DNA from: Kryptolebias marmoratus
Lineage: Eukaryota > Chordata > Actinopteri > Cyprinodontiformes > Rivulidae
Reading direction: 5' to 3'
DNA length: 64,000 nt
NCBI RefSeq assembly: GCF_001649575.2
Contig: NC_051438.1
Coordinates: 27,799,605-27,863,604, forward strand
This document shows positions 44,471 through 55,250 of this stretch, in pieces. The position numbers and the translations under genes were made by a program. Positions within the stretch are counted from its first letter, which is position 1, and each line of letters begins with the position of its first letter. The notes below the pieces were generated by a model. It was not told the DNA's origin, did no database searches, and saw nothing but the letters and a program-made list of their open reading frames with translations.

Positions 44471-46487
44471 TCAGCGAGGTGTGGGCGTCTCTGTCCCGGC
44501 GGACATGTTTCCTGCGCCGCACAACGAAGGGAAATAAAGAGGAAAAACAGATTTTACCCAAAAACCACAATTAATCTAAACAAATCCTTCGTTTTGATGT
44601 TTTATTTATTTAAAGGCCAAAGTACCTGGAGAAGAAAAAAACATGTTTTTATAGCTTTTGACTGTTTTTTGGACTCGTTTCTTCGGGAAGGATGCCTCAG
44701 TAAACACATTTGTAACAAGACACGACTTTTAAAAGACATTTACTCTGCGTGAAGGCCGAGCTAAAACCCGACCGGGTCGGGTTGGTGCGTCGCAGGTCCT
44801 GAATGATCCAGCAACACCTTGGAAAACAGAAAAACGAAGCTGTCCGCCTCCTCTCGTCTGTTTTCTCAGTCAAGTTTCAATAAAGACAGACTTCCTCCGG
44901 CTGAAGCTCGTAACACGGCGCGTTGGGTCCGCGGTCGGGTTACCGCCGGGTCGTAACGAGACGCAGACCGGGTCCTCGTCTCCGAAGGCCCAGTCCCCCC
45001 CCCCCGTCCGATCTGAAGCTTTAAATCCGGCCGATCGTTTCGGCACCACAGATGTAGGTCAGCATCACAGCTTTAATAAACGATCAGGGAGGCAGAGATT
45101 CTTTTCGAATCTGTGGAAACAGGAAGTTAAATAATCTAAAACAGGAACTCACAGGTTTCTTTGGGGCTGAGAAGTTTTCTTTTTTTACTTTTAGCCACAA
45201 AACTCAGGTTACATGAAATCTGTTTTTCTTCAGGAGCAGATCCGAACGAAGCATTTAAACCAAGTTTATTGTATTTTTGTTGGTTTCTAATCATTTGGTT
45301 CAGGTTGTCAAACACATTTTAGGCATTTTAGGATCAAATCTGAGTCATCCATTCCTAATAAAACGACTCGTCTGGAAAAACAGTTTATTCCCGACGAGCT
45401 AAAGGCTGGTCTGAGCTGGACCAAAGCAGGTTCTTCACGTCCTTAAAACAAATCCACGGAGGGAGCTGGAGGAGGATGGAGACCCCTGAAAAGGGAACAG
45501 ATGGAAGAAAAAGAAGAGAAGTTGATGAGATATTTTGCTAACAGACAGGCTCTGCTTCTTCAGGATTATTTCAGAGAAATTAAAACCTGAATCTGTTCAC
45601 CGATCGCAGCCTCTGACCTCCTGGAAACTCGAATCTCCTTAAATCGTCTAAGAAAGAATCAATGTTTTCTGTTTGTCTGAAAGCAGCTGCGATGAGAAGG
45701 GAAGCCTGAATAAATGTAATGTTTCCACGTTTCTGTGGTTTTTATGTTTGTTGGTCCAGGTGAAGTCTTTCAGTTCCCGGGAGGACCGGGTCGTCTTCAC
45801 GGGTCACGCTGAGGCCGAGCTCCTCTCCTGCAGGCCGACGTCGACTCAACCAATAAACACAAACGTTTGTCCAGAAAGTCAAAGTCAAGGTAAGCCGTTT
45901 CCATAAATCCAGGCACCGAAAATTCCATTATTAATACGTCCACATGCTGGCCTCGGTGCCCGTCTGAAATGATTTGTTGTGATGGGATAAACATGACAGG
46001 ACGCCATTTTCCACTGGAACTGATTCAGAAACAGCCCGCCGCTGCGACGCGCCCGGTGGCAGCCCGGGTGCTGATGCACCTGCAGCTTTACAGATCACGA
46101 TCAGCTGCAGTCCTCCCAAATAACTTGTTTTTTTATTCTTCGAAGCGTTTTTAATCCCCTGTAAGGACGTCTGTCTGTGAAAACAGAGTTGCTGTTTCTC
46201 TCTGCTTCCCTCCAACATCCGAGGTTAAAAGAAGCTGAATTTATTTCCGAGCTTCAAGGCCAGGCCACCTCCGAACAATCCCAACCCCTGAAGCCATAAA
46301 GCCGTTCTTCATGACAGAAACATGGCTGCCTTTATGACACAAACCCACCACGGCGATAAAGAGACACTTCAGAGCTTCTGAGGCGGGTTCTGACCCAATC
46401 ACATCTTCCTCGGACGTTTCAGACGCTTCTTTCTGCAGAAAACACTTCGCCCGTCCAGTTTCCTCCCTGCCTTGTTTTTTCCCAGGT
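44471..46487. other. Unannotated; family A end piece near 45.53 kb
   Basis: GAGATATTTTGCTAACAGAC at about 45528-45548 matches one end of family A. A poly-C run lies near 44995-45006. Frames at 45673-46218 overlap on both strands and lack domains. Confidence 0.35.
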
Positions 46488-47167
46488 CAGACCCTCCAGG
46501 ATTTCGCGATGTTGCGATCACAACTATTAACGCAAAATCAAGCAAACCCCGCGAAATCGCAACTTTTTGCAACTTTGCCCAAAACACCGCAACTTTAACC
46601 CAATATTTATTGTTTATAAAGTGATTCGCCACCGTCTCTGCGGTCTAGTCTCTTCTTTGTGGGTTTGTGTAGCGTGGAATACAAAATAACCCCAAATAAC
46701 TCAGGAAGAAGACACGTGACGTCACTTCCTGTTAACATCAGAATGCCGGGAGCGTGCAGGAGCAGCGACCGAAGCCAAAATNNNNNNNNNNNNNNNNNNN
46801 NNNNNNNNNNNNNNNNNNNNNNNNNNNNNNNNNNNNNNNNNNNNNNNNNNNNNNNNNNNNNNNNNNNNNNNNNNNNNNNNNNNNNNNNNNNNNNNNNAAA
46901 CGCATCGACAAACACTTTGTGTCTGCAAAACATGTGAGGAGAGCTGCAGACCAGGGACAATCCAGAAATGCTCATGAATGTCAGTTTAGAAGCTCTCAAA
47001 GTTCTCAAATAAAGCACCTTTTGAGAATGTCAATGTTTGTTGGGAATTATCTTACAGAACTAGGAAGGATTTTTGGTTTAGATATTAAAAGTTGTGGGCT
47101 TTTATTGATTTTAGTTTAAAAAAATCGCAACTTTTAGGAAAATGCCCGCGAAATCCTGGAGGGATTG
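46488..47167 (+). mobile_element. DNA transposon copy 2, with a zinc-finger-like remnant
   Basis: The left end is CAGACCCTCCAGGATTTCG and the right end is GCGAAATCCTGGAGGGATTG. The sequence is the reverse complement match of copy 1 at 33844-34571, apart from the gaps. After the gap a plus-strand frame reads RIDKHFVSAKHVRRA. This has the His-x5-His spacing and surrounding pattern of the BED-like finger found in hAT transposases and in CGGBP1. The Cys pair that should precede it would lie in the gap. No clear target duplication remains. If the finger is real, the family derives from a hAT element. Confidence 0.8.
46782..46897. other. Assembly gap, 116 N, inside transposon copy 2
   Basis: The gap occupies the same internal region as the one in copy 1. 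Confidence 0.99.
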
Positions 47168-47499
47168 GTTAATTGCGATTCGAGTTTTGTTTTAGTTGAG
47201 ATTTAGGAAGTTTAAACCTGTGTGTGCTTCTCCACTCCTCCATCCCTGAAATTAAAGACGAGGTGACACCAGAACCTCCAGTCGGCCATGACAGTCTGGT
47301 TTTCCCTCCTGCACTCCGCCAATGGAAAGAAAAGGTTGGATAATTTGGTCTCAGATTCCCAGTTTGAGCCTTAAATGATGGTTTTTTTCCTCCGGAGGCT
47401 CTGGCTGCTCATGGCTGCCTCTGGACCTGTGCAGCATCTTCTCTTTCATTTTTAATTTTTTTTTTTCTGTCGTTGCCAAATCAGCTAAAACCAGAAAGT
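47168..47499. other. No recognised feature
   Basis: Ordinary non-coding sequence with a T run near 47455-47467. Confidence 0.3.
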
Positions 47500-48080
47500 T
47501 TCTGGATTCCAGTTGCTGCAGTGAGAAATGCAGCCGACGCTTCCAGATGAGTCACGACGGTTTTCTCATTTCCGAAGCATTAAAGCAACACGGCCTCCCT
47601 CCGAACTCCTTATTTACTCCGGGTTTAATCAGCGGTAATCATCTGGGCACAAACAGCACTCCCGTGACATTTAACATTTCCTTCAGAAGGGGGTCTGACA
47701 GCGATCGTTTGCGGCTGCTGGGAATCCTGAAAGTCAATAAATTTCTGCCCCTTTTTTTTCCTCGTCTCCTTTATGTCTTTGGTCACACAGCTGTGCTCAG
47801 ATCTGAGTCATGGGGCGATCCTGTGGAAATATTCAAATGATCAGAAACACATGACTGGGAATTATTCATCTCAGACCCGGGGGGTGAAAACTTGTTGCCA
47901 GCTCGACGTGAAGCTGCAGCGCTCTCATGCCACGGCTGCGTTATTCCAGTGATGTAAATTCTCTCGTTAAGTGGTTTTGTGCGGATTCATCAGGGATTGG
48001 ATCATCTCTTTTAAGGCTCAGTTTTTCTTAATTTAAGGCTTTGTCCCCTCCGTGAGTCACTGATAGATGCAAGATGTTGT
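47500..48080. promoter_or_regulatory. Candidate conserved non-coding region
   Basis: Unique sequence with GTTTAATCAGCGGTAATC near 47624, GGAAATATTCAAATGATCAG near 47824, CACATGACTGGGAATTATTC near 47847 and a GAGTCA site. It is free of repeats between a transposon and a simple repeat. Conservation not tested. Confidence 0.3.
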
Positions 48081-48613
48081 GAATCGTGTGGCTCTACGAC
48101 ATTTTACATCTTTTATAAAATCTGTAGAAACCGTTGTGCTGTAAAGAAGACGGGAAACTTTGCTCTGTTCGGTCCATGTTGTGGTCAAGGAGACGGGTCT
48201 TAATTGGCGATGCAGAAATGTTGTAGAGCCTCGTCTGATCCACAGCAGTGACGCCGGCCTCGTCCCTCAGACGGATATTTCCACAGACTCCTCCCACCGG
48301 GGGGTTGGACGCGATCTGCGGCTCAAAGTGGGATTAATATCGTTTCAAACGCAGCAGCTGTGTAAATCAGCTCGGATCTGTTTGTTTAAGCCGAGCGCCA
48401 TGAATCACGTCTGCTAAGCAGCTCGCTCCGAGCGTCGGAGGCTGAAGAACGTTACACAGCTGAGCGGCTCAGTCGGGAAACAAACATGTCCGCCGGGAGG
48501 TTCCTAAAGAAGGTTTAAGGCGTTTATTAGCAGCTGCGCCGTAAACGGACGCCACGCCGCCATGACAGCTGCAAACACTGAGGGTTTGATGGGGTCGCAG
48601 CCAAAGAGCGGAG
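48081..48613. other. No recognised feature
   Basis: Ordinary non-coding sequence. Confidence 0.3.
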
Positions 48614-48614
48614 G

Positions 48615-49322
48615 CCATCCAACCATTTATACATCCAACCATCCATCCAACCATTTATACATCCATCCATCCATTCATTTATACATCTATCCATTTATAC
48701 AACCATTTATACATACATCCATCCATCCATTTATACATCCAACCATCCATTTACACATCCAACCATTTATACATCCATCCAACCATTTATACATCCATCC
48801 AACCATTTATACATCCATCCAACCATTTATACATCCATCCAACCATCCAACCATTTATACATCCAACCATCCATTTATACAACCATTTATACATCCAACC
48901 ATCCATTTATACATCCAACCATCCATTTATACATCCATCCATTTATACATCCATCCGTCTATACATCCAACCATCCATCCATCCATTTATACATCCAACC
49001 ATTTATACATCCATCCATCCAACCATCCATTTATACATCCAACCATCTATACATCCAACCATCCATTCATACATTCAACCAACCATCCATACATCCAACC
49101 ATCCATCCAACCATTTATACATCCAACCATCCATTTATACATCCAACCATCCATCCATCCATCCATCTACCATCCAACCGTCCTTCAATCCGTCTACCAT
49201 ACATCCAACCATCCATCCGTTCATTGACCTACCCATCTGTCCATCCATTCCTCCACCTACCTACCATCCATCCATTTATCGTCCACCCACCGATCATCCA
49301 TCCATCCAACCATCATCCATCC
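48615..49322 (+). repeat. CATC / CATTTATACATC simple repeat
   Basis: About 700 bp of mixed (CATC)n and CATTTATACATCCAACC units. The 221-codon frame through it, rich in His, Pro, Ser, Ile and Tyr, is a translation of the repeat. Confidence 0.97.
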
Positions 49323-50504
49323 CAGATGTTGAGAAATAACCTTTTAAAAGCTGAAACTGTTGAGAATCTCTTCTCGTGGTCCACGTCATCCGTTCCTTCC
49401 TCTAAAACCACCATGACGTCCAGCTGACCAGCCGGTTCTGCAGAACCATATTTTCCACGATCCAATCAGCAATCTTCACGGCAACAAACACGACTCATTT
49501 CTGCGCCACCAACAAAACCGAACAATCGGAGCGCGTGAAGTTAAAATCAGCTCTGAAACTGTTTCAGTTTTTATTGTTCGTCTCTGACCCCGACTTGGAA
49601 AAAAGGTTAAAAATAAACAAAGCAGAGGATCGTTTTCTGAGCCGAGCTCCTCTGGATCTGCCTGGAATGAATGAATGAGTTATTAAAAGACTGGTGTCGG
49701 CCTCGCAGCTGCTTCTGATGATATAATAAACAGTTAATCCGAAAGCCTGGGGGAGAAGCTCGTTACCTTCCTGCTGAAATAATGATAATCCTCAGAAGTG
49801 TATCTGATCCTTAGCGCTGCCAGAAGTCCGTTTTTTATTCATTTCAGACTCCGAAGGTCCAAATGTTTGTCTGTAATTCTGGTAATTTGCATTAAAAACA
49901 TGATTTTGTGTTAACTGCCTCTCTTGTGTTGAGAGGAGAAGCGTCTCGGTTTCCGTAACAGCGCCGACGTTTCTGAGGAAAATAAAAACGACAAATTTAC
50001 AGATCGATATTTTCCTGCAGTTAGATTCCCAACGTGGGATTTAAAGAAACGGGGATTTATTGGAATTTCTTTCGTGCCTGCACCACGTTTCCTTGGGTTG
50101 GGACGCAAATCATCCTGAAAACATAAAAGTTTTTTTGTTTATTTTAATGAAAAGCAGGTTGTGGAGCGGTCTAATTGTTGCTTGTTTTATTGTTGCCACG
50201 AGGAAGTTTCTCTTTCATGAAAAAAATCCCACAAACAAACAAACAAAAAAACGTTTCTTCAGGATCTGGCTCTCATTGTGAGAGTGCTGAGTCAGCGTTC
50301 ATGCTGTTTTTAGTTTCTGCCCGTTTTCGGCTGTTTTAACGAGTCGTTTATTAAAATCTTCAGCTTGTTCTCTACGTCGCAGCTATGAACTCTGGGATTT
50401 GTAACTTTTATACATTTTCAATTATGTAACCAATATTTTATCTTCTTTCACAGAAATTCACAAAAATCTCTTCAAAAAAAATTTAAAAACTCGTTTTGGG
50501 TTAA
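49323..50504. other. No recognised feature
   Basis: Non-coding sequence. A short GAATGAATGAGT run near 49666 is the only simple repeat seen. Confidence 0.35.
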
Positions 50505-51235
50505 TTTCTTCAGTTTTAGCTTTCAGCTACTTTTTGCTAACTTTCTGCTAGTTTTAGCTTTAAACTGTTTTGCTAATTTAGCTTCTGTTCTGATAATTAT
50601 ACCTTTTAGCTACTGTTTTGTTAACTTGACTTTAGGCTTCTAATCTGCTAGTTTTAGCTTTAAACTACTGTTTTGCTAATTTAGCCTTTAGCTTCTGTTA
50701 TGATAATTATGGCTTTTGGCTACTAATTTGCTAACTTGGCTTTAAGCCACTATTCTGCTAGTTTTAGCATTTAATTGTCTTGCTTATTTAGTTTTATGCT
50801 ACTGTTTTGTTAGCTTTAGCTTTTAGATAACGTTTTGCTAGCTTTAGCTGTTTTGCTAGCTTTAGCTTTTGGCAACTGTTTTGCTTTTTTTAGCTACTGT
50901 TTTGCTAGCTTAAGCTTTTGGCAACTGTTCTGCTTATTTTAGCTACTGTTTTGCTAGCTTTGGCTTTTGGCAACTGTTTTGATAACTTGACTTTAGGCTT
51001 CTAAACTGCTAGTTTTAGCCTTAAACTGTTTTGCTAATTTAGCTTTTAGCTACTGTTTTGTGAATTCCAGCTTTAAACTACTATTTTACTAGCTTTAGCT
51101 TTTGGCTAACTAGGCTTTAAGCTACTATTCTGCTAGTTTTAGCTGTTTGCCTGTAACTTGTTGAGTTTGTTGTTCTGATGGTTTTAACCAACAATGCAGT
51201 TTTAGCTTCTTCTGTGAATTTTAGCTGTTTTTTCA
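50505..51235 (+). repeat. TAGC-rich minisatellite array
   Basis: Irregular units of about 20-30 bp around TTTTGCTAGCTTTAGC and CTACTGTTTTGCTAAC. It is less regular than the arrays at 22.4 and 29.1 kb. Confidence 0.9.
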
Positions 51236-51509
51236 CGCTTCGTGTTCAGAATCACTTTCAGTCGTTTCTGATTAACGTTAAAGTCTCTTTTTAAATAAAC
51301 AAACTCTTCCTCTGAGTTCGAGGAGCCAAAGGTTTGGATTTCAGCTCGTTGATTTTCTCAGGGTCCGTTTGGGGGAAGCAGCCGAATCTCCTCCTTAATG
51401 ACTCTGTTTTTGCACAGATTTAGAATTTCGCTCCAAACCACATCTTCGGCTGTTCTCCCTCAGACTTTAACCCGTTTTTTCCTCCTCAGATAAACCGTCT
51501 GACGGATGG
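51236..51509. other. No recognised feature
   Basis: Ordinary non-coding sequence between repeats. Confidence 0.3.
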
Positions 51510-51625
51510 ACTCTCGGCTGCGCGGATCTGCAGCGGAACCCACCTGAACCCACCAGGCCCGGCGCCCGGCGCCGAGCCGCGGCGCCGGGCCTGGCTCGGC
51601 GCGGAGAACCCGACGGCTCCTAAAT
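51510..51625. other. CpG-rich patch with a perfect 14-bp GC hairpin
   Basis: The arms at 51553-51566 (CCAGGCCCGGCGCC) and 51581-51594 are exact reverse complements around a 14-base loop. GCCGAG in the loop and CTCGGC just after the right arm could pair as an alternative fold. The patch is isolated in AT-rich DNA. Confidence 0.7.
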
Positions 51626-51854
51626 TCATTCTGCAGCTCCTGCGAGCGAGCCAGCCGATCAGTCAGAAAGCTCCGAATCAGCCGAAGCTCCTGGAAAGAC
51701 TTTCAGTATCGATGAAACTTTATCTGCGTTAGTTTTTCTGGCAGGATTCAGAAAGAAGATAAATCATAATTCTGTCAAAGATCCAGATCTGAATCGGGTC
51801 GATCTGGATTCAGCGTTCACACCGGACTACAGGGTTTGGGATTTATTCCTGCAA
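51626..51854. other. No recognised feature
   Basis: Short non-coding spacer. Confidence 0.3.
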
Positions 51855-52475
51855 CTTAGCTAACTCAACACCTTTAGCTAACCCTTTGCTACCTTTAGCT
51901 TCTAGCCAGACTTTTCATACTTTTAGCTAGCATTTGCTACTTTTAGTTTTTATCTAGCCTTCAGATTTTACTTTGTTTGTTGATAATATAAGTTAGCTAC
52001 TTTTAGCTACTTTTAGCAAGTACTGTGCTACTTTTAGTTAGCCTTCTGCTACTCTAAGCTTTTATTAAGCTTTTTGCTACTCTTAGCATTTAGCCAACCT
52101 TTTGCTAACATTAGCTTCTAGCCAGACTTTTCATACTTTTAGCTAGCATTTGCCATTTTTAGGGTTTATCTAGCCTTCAGCTTTTTTTAGCTTTTAGTAT
52201 GTTTTTTATACTATAAGCTAGCCCTCTGCTACTTTTAGCTAGTTTTATAAAGTACTGTGCTACTTTTAGTTAGCCTTCTGCTACTCTAAGCTTTTATTAA
52301 GCCATTTGCTACTTGTAGCTTCTAGCTAGCCTGTTGCTATTTTTAACCTTTTGCTAGCTAGCCTTCTGCTACATTTAGCTAGTGTTGGGCTACTTTTAAT
52401 TAGCCGTTGGACACCATTAGTTAGAATTTTGCTAGTTTTAGCTTTTATTTATCGTCAGTGTTTTGCTCCTTTAGC
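51855..52475 (+). repeat. TAGC-rich minisatellite array
   Basis: Units around GCTACTTTTAGCTAGC. A block from about 51893 (CTTCTAGCCAGACTTTTCAT) recurs at about 52117, so a multi-unit segment of about 225 bp was duplicated. The 69-codon hydrophobic frame starting at 52351 is a product of the array and its edge. Confidence 0.9.
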
Positions 52476-52712
52476 CGTTCTGTGTTTTCACAGAGAAATG
52501 AGAGATCAGTTTTCAGTTTTATTTGTTTTGTTGTTCAAAGAACAGAAGAATCTGTTTTAATCCCAGAATAAACGAGTTTCTGTTTCCAGAGAAGAAGAAG
52601 AAACTGAAACGACGATCGAACTCAGGACAGGAAGTCAAACAACGGTCCGAACCGGAGCCGCTGGAAGTCGTCACTGAGAGTCGGAGCAGCTGGAAGGTTC
52701 GGGATGATGGAC

Positions 52713-52738
52713 GTGTGTGTGTGTGTGTGTGTGTGTGT
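52713..52738 (+). repeat. (GT)13 microsatellite
   Basis: Uninterrupted GT dinucleotides. Confidence 0.97.
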
Positions 52739-53167
52739 CCAGGAGCTGATAGGAGAAAGCAGGTGCTGCTGATATTAATTTAGGGGAAGTTGTTCTAACA
52801 GATGTTCTTTCGGTGCCTGAACGGTGATTTAAACCAGCGTTCTGTAAGATCGATTGATTTCTGGACCCTGCTGCTAACTGAGGACCCCTCTGAAGGTTCT
52901 GTTGGACCCGGTTTACTCCTAACAGGCGGTACCGAGTGTCTTCACATCCAGAAGACAAGAGTTTATCAAAGTCTTGTCAAACGCAGAGTTTTAAATAAAC
53001 AATCTAGAAGAACTCTGAGACAAACCTCCACCGAGACCGCGGCGTGATCTGGGTCAGAATCTGGATCAGAACCAGGATTTATTCCCAACGTTTCATCCAG
53101 ATCTGTTTGTCAGTTTTTACCTGATCAGACAAAAAACACCAACAGACACAACCGGGAACAGAAGGGT
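52739..53167. other. No recognised feature
   Basis: Ordinary non-coding sequence. Confidence 0.3.
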
Positions 53168-53450
53168 CACATGTCGGAGCAGAGAGGAGGTTTTAACTAA
53201 AGGGTCACCTTTGACCCCATGAACATTGAAATCAGTGGTGATCACCCTTGACCCATGAGGTGTCCAGCTGTGCAGGTTAATAGTTCTCTGTTACATGGTT
53301 GCACAATTAGAGCACATGAACTCAACCTTTGACCCCGTGAACCTTGAAATCAACAGTGATCACCCTCGTCTCGTGAGGTGTCCAGCTGCAGAGTTAGAGC
53401 ACGGGCTGACCTGTGACCTTGACCTTTGACCTCTGTGGCGGAGGTCATAA
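53168..53450 (-). repeat. Second half-site repeat, inverted relative to 25.7-26.4 kb
   Basis: On the minus strand it shows GATTTCAATGTTCATGGGG, GTGATCACCACTGATTTC and CAGCTGGACACCTCA-type blocks. These match the repeat at 25741-26440. At least two units are present. Confidence 0.85.
53407..53432 (-). promoter_or_regulatory. Four tandem AGGTCA half-sites
   Basis: Four perfect TGACCT words at 53407, 53414, 53420 and 53427, spaced 1, 0 and 1 bp. Read on the minus strand they form DR1, DR0, DR1. Confidence 0.5.
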
Positions 53451-53817
53451 CTGATCATAAAACACAGTTTTCTTTTCCTGCTCGTTGCTGTTCAGGGTTG
53501 CAGGAAAGAACCCAGGACCGGTTCTCCTGTTGGTCCATCACAGAACCACATGGATCCAAATGGGACAGACGACCACGCACACCTACCTGCAGCAACCACT
53601 TTAAGCCCCGCCCACACCGGGAGCGGTTCTTATCGTTTCAGCCTTGTTGTCCACATGGAAACAGACATTTAGGAGCCCCTTAAACAGCATTGTTTAAAAA
53701 TGGCTTCCAGAGGGGAAACTTCACCCATGGGTTCTCGTTACAGTGCCGCCCGCAGGCCTGGCAGAGTTACTGCAGCACGTTTCCACGGGGAGATCATGTA
53801 AACTCCGCAGTCATTCC
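53451..53817. other. No recognised feature
   Basis: The frame at 53426-53683 has no domain. Confidence 0.3.
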
Positions 53818-54060
53818 CTGAAGAAATGCTTGTCGCCCGCTGCCTTTTAGGTTGGAGTTTTAACTTAAGAGAAATAATGAAGTCGTAGCTCTTAGAGCAT
53901 GAGTTAGAAAAGACTCTCAGCTACTACCACACCTGATTTTAGCTTAATACCTGTAAACATGCCTGAGCTGTAGCCATGTTTGTGTTTTCTAAGGTCAGTA
54001 AACTGTGGCAGCCATCTTGAATCAGGTTTTCTTCCAGGATATTTTGCTAACACTACCTTT
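53818..54060 (+). repeat. Family A dispersed repeat, long copy
   Basis: Starts with TCGCCCGCTGCCTTTTAGG as in the 5.3-kb copy. It continues through CTCAGCTACTACCACACC, GTGTTTTCTAAGGTCAGT and GGCAGCCATCTTGAATC to GGATATTTTGCTAACACT. This copy shows the family from near one end to the other. Confidence 0.88.
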
Positions 54061-54179
54061 CATTAGAGCAAACAGGACACCTTTATGTCCCTCTTTGCTT
54101 CCTGTAAGCACCCGAGCCGTTTGCTTGAAGGTGGTGATTACTAACTTGGAAATTTGACTCCCGCCGTGTCGAAGCCGAA
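54061..54179. other. No recognised feature
   Basis: Short spacer. Confidence 0.3.
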
Positions 54180-54350
54180 GCAGTGATTAATGAGCCAAAA
54201 CTTCGGCCGGTTCTTTTCGCAGCTCATGTGGCGCTCGCCCCAGATATTCAGCCCGATCCACGGGGCTCTGACCTGCTCTCCGAGGTCAAAGGTCAACTGC
54301 AGCATGAAATATGGCCGGGCCTCGTGAGGAGCCGAGGCGCCCCACCTCCC
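54180..54350. promoter_or_regulatory. Candidate conserved element with a perfect DR1
   Basis: AGGTCA A AGGTCA at 54283-54295 is a perfect DR1. An opposed TGACCT lies at 54269-54274. The surroundings (GATATTCAGCCCGATCC, CAGCATGAAATATGGCC) are unique and unlike the tandem half-site repeats. Conservation not tested. Confidence 0.4.
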
Positions 54351-54689
54351 AGTCCTCGTTAAGAAAACAAAAAAACCACATCGGCGTTTCTGTTTTCGGC
54401 TGGTTCGGACAAAAAAAAGGAGGATATTTAGGAAAATAAATGATATTAAAGGAGAAGAGGAGTCTGTTTAAAGAGAAGAAGGCCGAGGATTTCGGCTGCT
54501 TAAATCAGCCGAACACAAAGAGAAGAAACAGATTTTATAGACGTAATAAAAAGTGATCAAGTTCACCTCTGGGGAGATGGATTAAAGGTTCTGTTATAAA
54601 TCTGCAGCTCTGGATAAATAAACATGTTGAGAAAACTGAAGGAAACTAAATAATCTTTAATTCCTTTTTGGAGCTTTAAGCCTCAAACT
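54351..54689. other. No recognised feature
   Basis: Ordinary non-coding sequence. Confidence 0.3.
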
Positions 54690-55250
54690 GCTTTGAGCTT
54701 TTAGCTGTTTATCTGTCAAAATGTTTGGCTCGTTCAGCTGACGGCTGCTGTAAGTTTTGGTTTTTAGTAACTTTTCAGGATATTTAATTTTATTTACAAA
54801 TATTTTCCCCTCATAGAGACACACAGATCTCTTCAGTCTTTGAAAACCTGCTTCGGCTCCTGGATCAGTCCATGTTCCTTTTAGCTTCTAGCTAGCATTC
54901 TGCTACTTGTAGAAACCGTTTTAGCTGCCTTTAGCTGGAATTTCTTTTTAGCTTGGTAAGCTTTTGTTACTCAACCTTTAGCTAATTTACTGCTACTTGT
55001 AGCTTCTAGCTAGACTTTAACACTTTCAGCTAAAAGTTCCCAACTTTTAGTTTTAGCTAGCCTTACGCTATTTTAGGTATTTAGCTAGTGCTTTGCTACT
55101 TTTAGCCAGACTTTTGTTGCATTTAGAGCAAAGGTAACATTTTGCTACTTTTAGCTCATGTTTATTAACATTTAGCTAGTGCTTTGCTACTTTAGCTTCT
55201 AGCTCGGCTTTTTAAGCTTCTAGCTCATGTTGCTGCTTTGTGGCTTTCAG
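54690..55250 (+). repeat. TAGC-rich minisatellite array, irregular
   Basis: Scattered TTTTAGCTTCTAGCTAGC and GCTACTTTTAGC units interrupted by other sequence, denser from 54870. Confidence 0.8.

Noticed and set aside
44049..44537. 162-codon plus-strand frame
   Set aside because: No domain, and overlapping frames exist on both strands.
48562..49227. 221-codon plus-strand frame rich in His, Pro and Ile
   Set aside because: Direct translation of the CATC/TTATACATC simple repeat.
48615..49322. CRISPR-like array
   Set aside because: No constant repeat with unique spacers, and the sequence is eukaryotic simple repeat.
52351..52560. Hydrophobic 69-codon frame resembling a membrane protein
   Set aside because: It starts inside a TAGC-rich array, and its hydrophobicity comes from the T-rich repeat.
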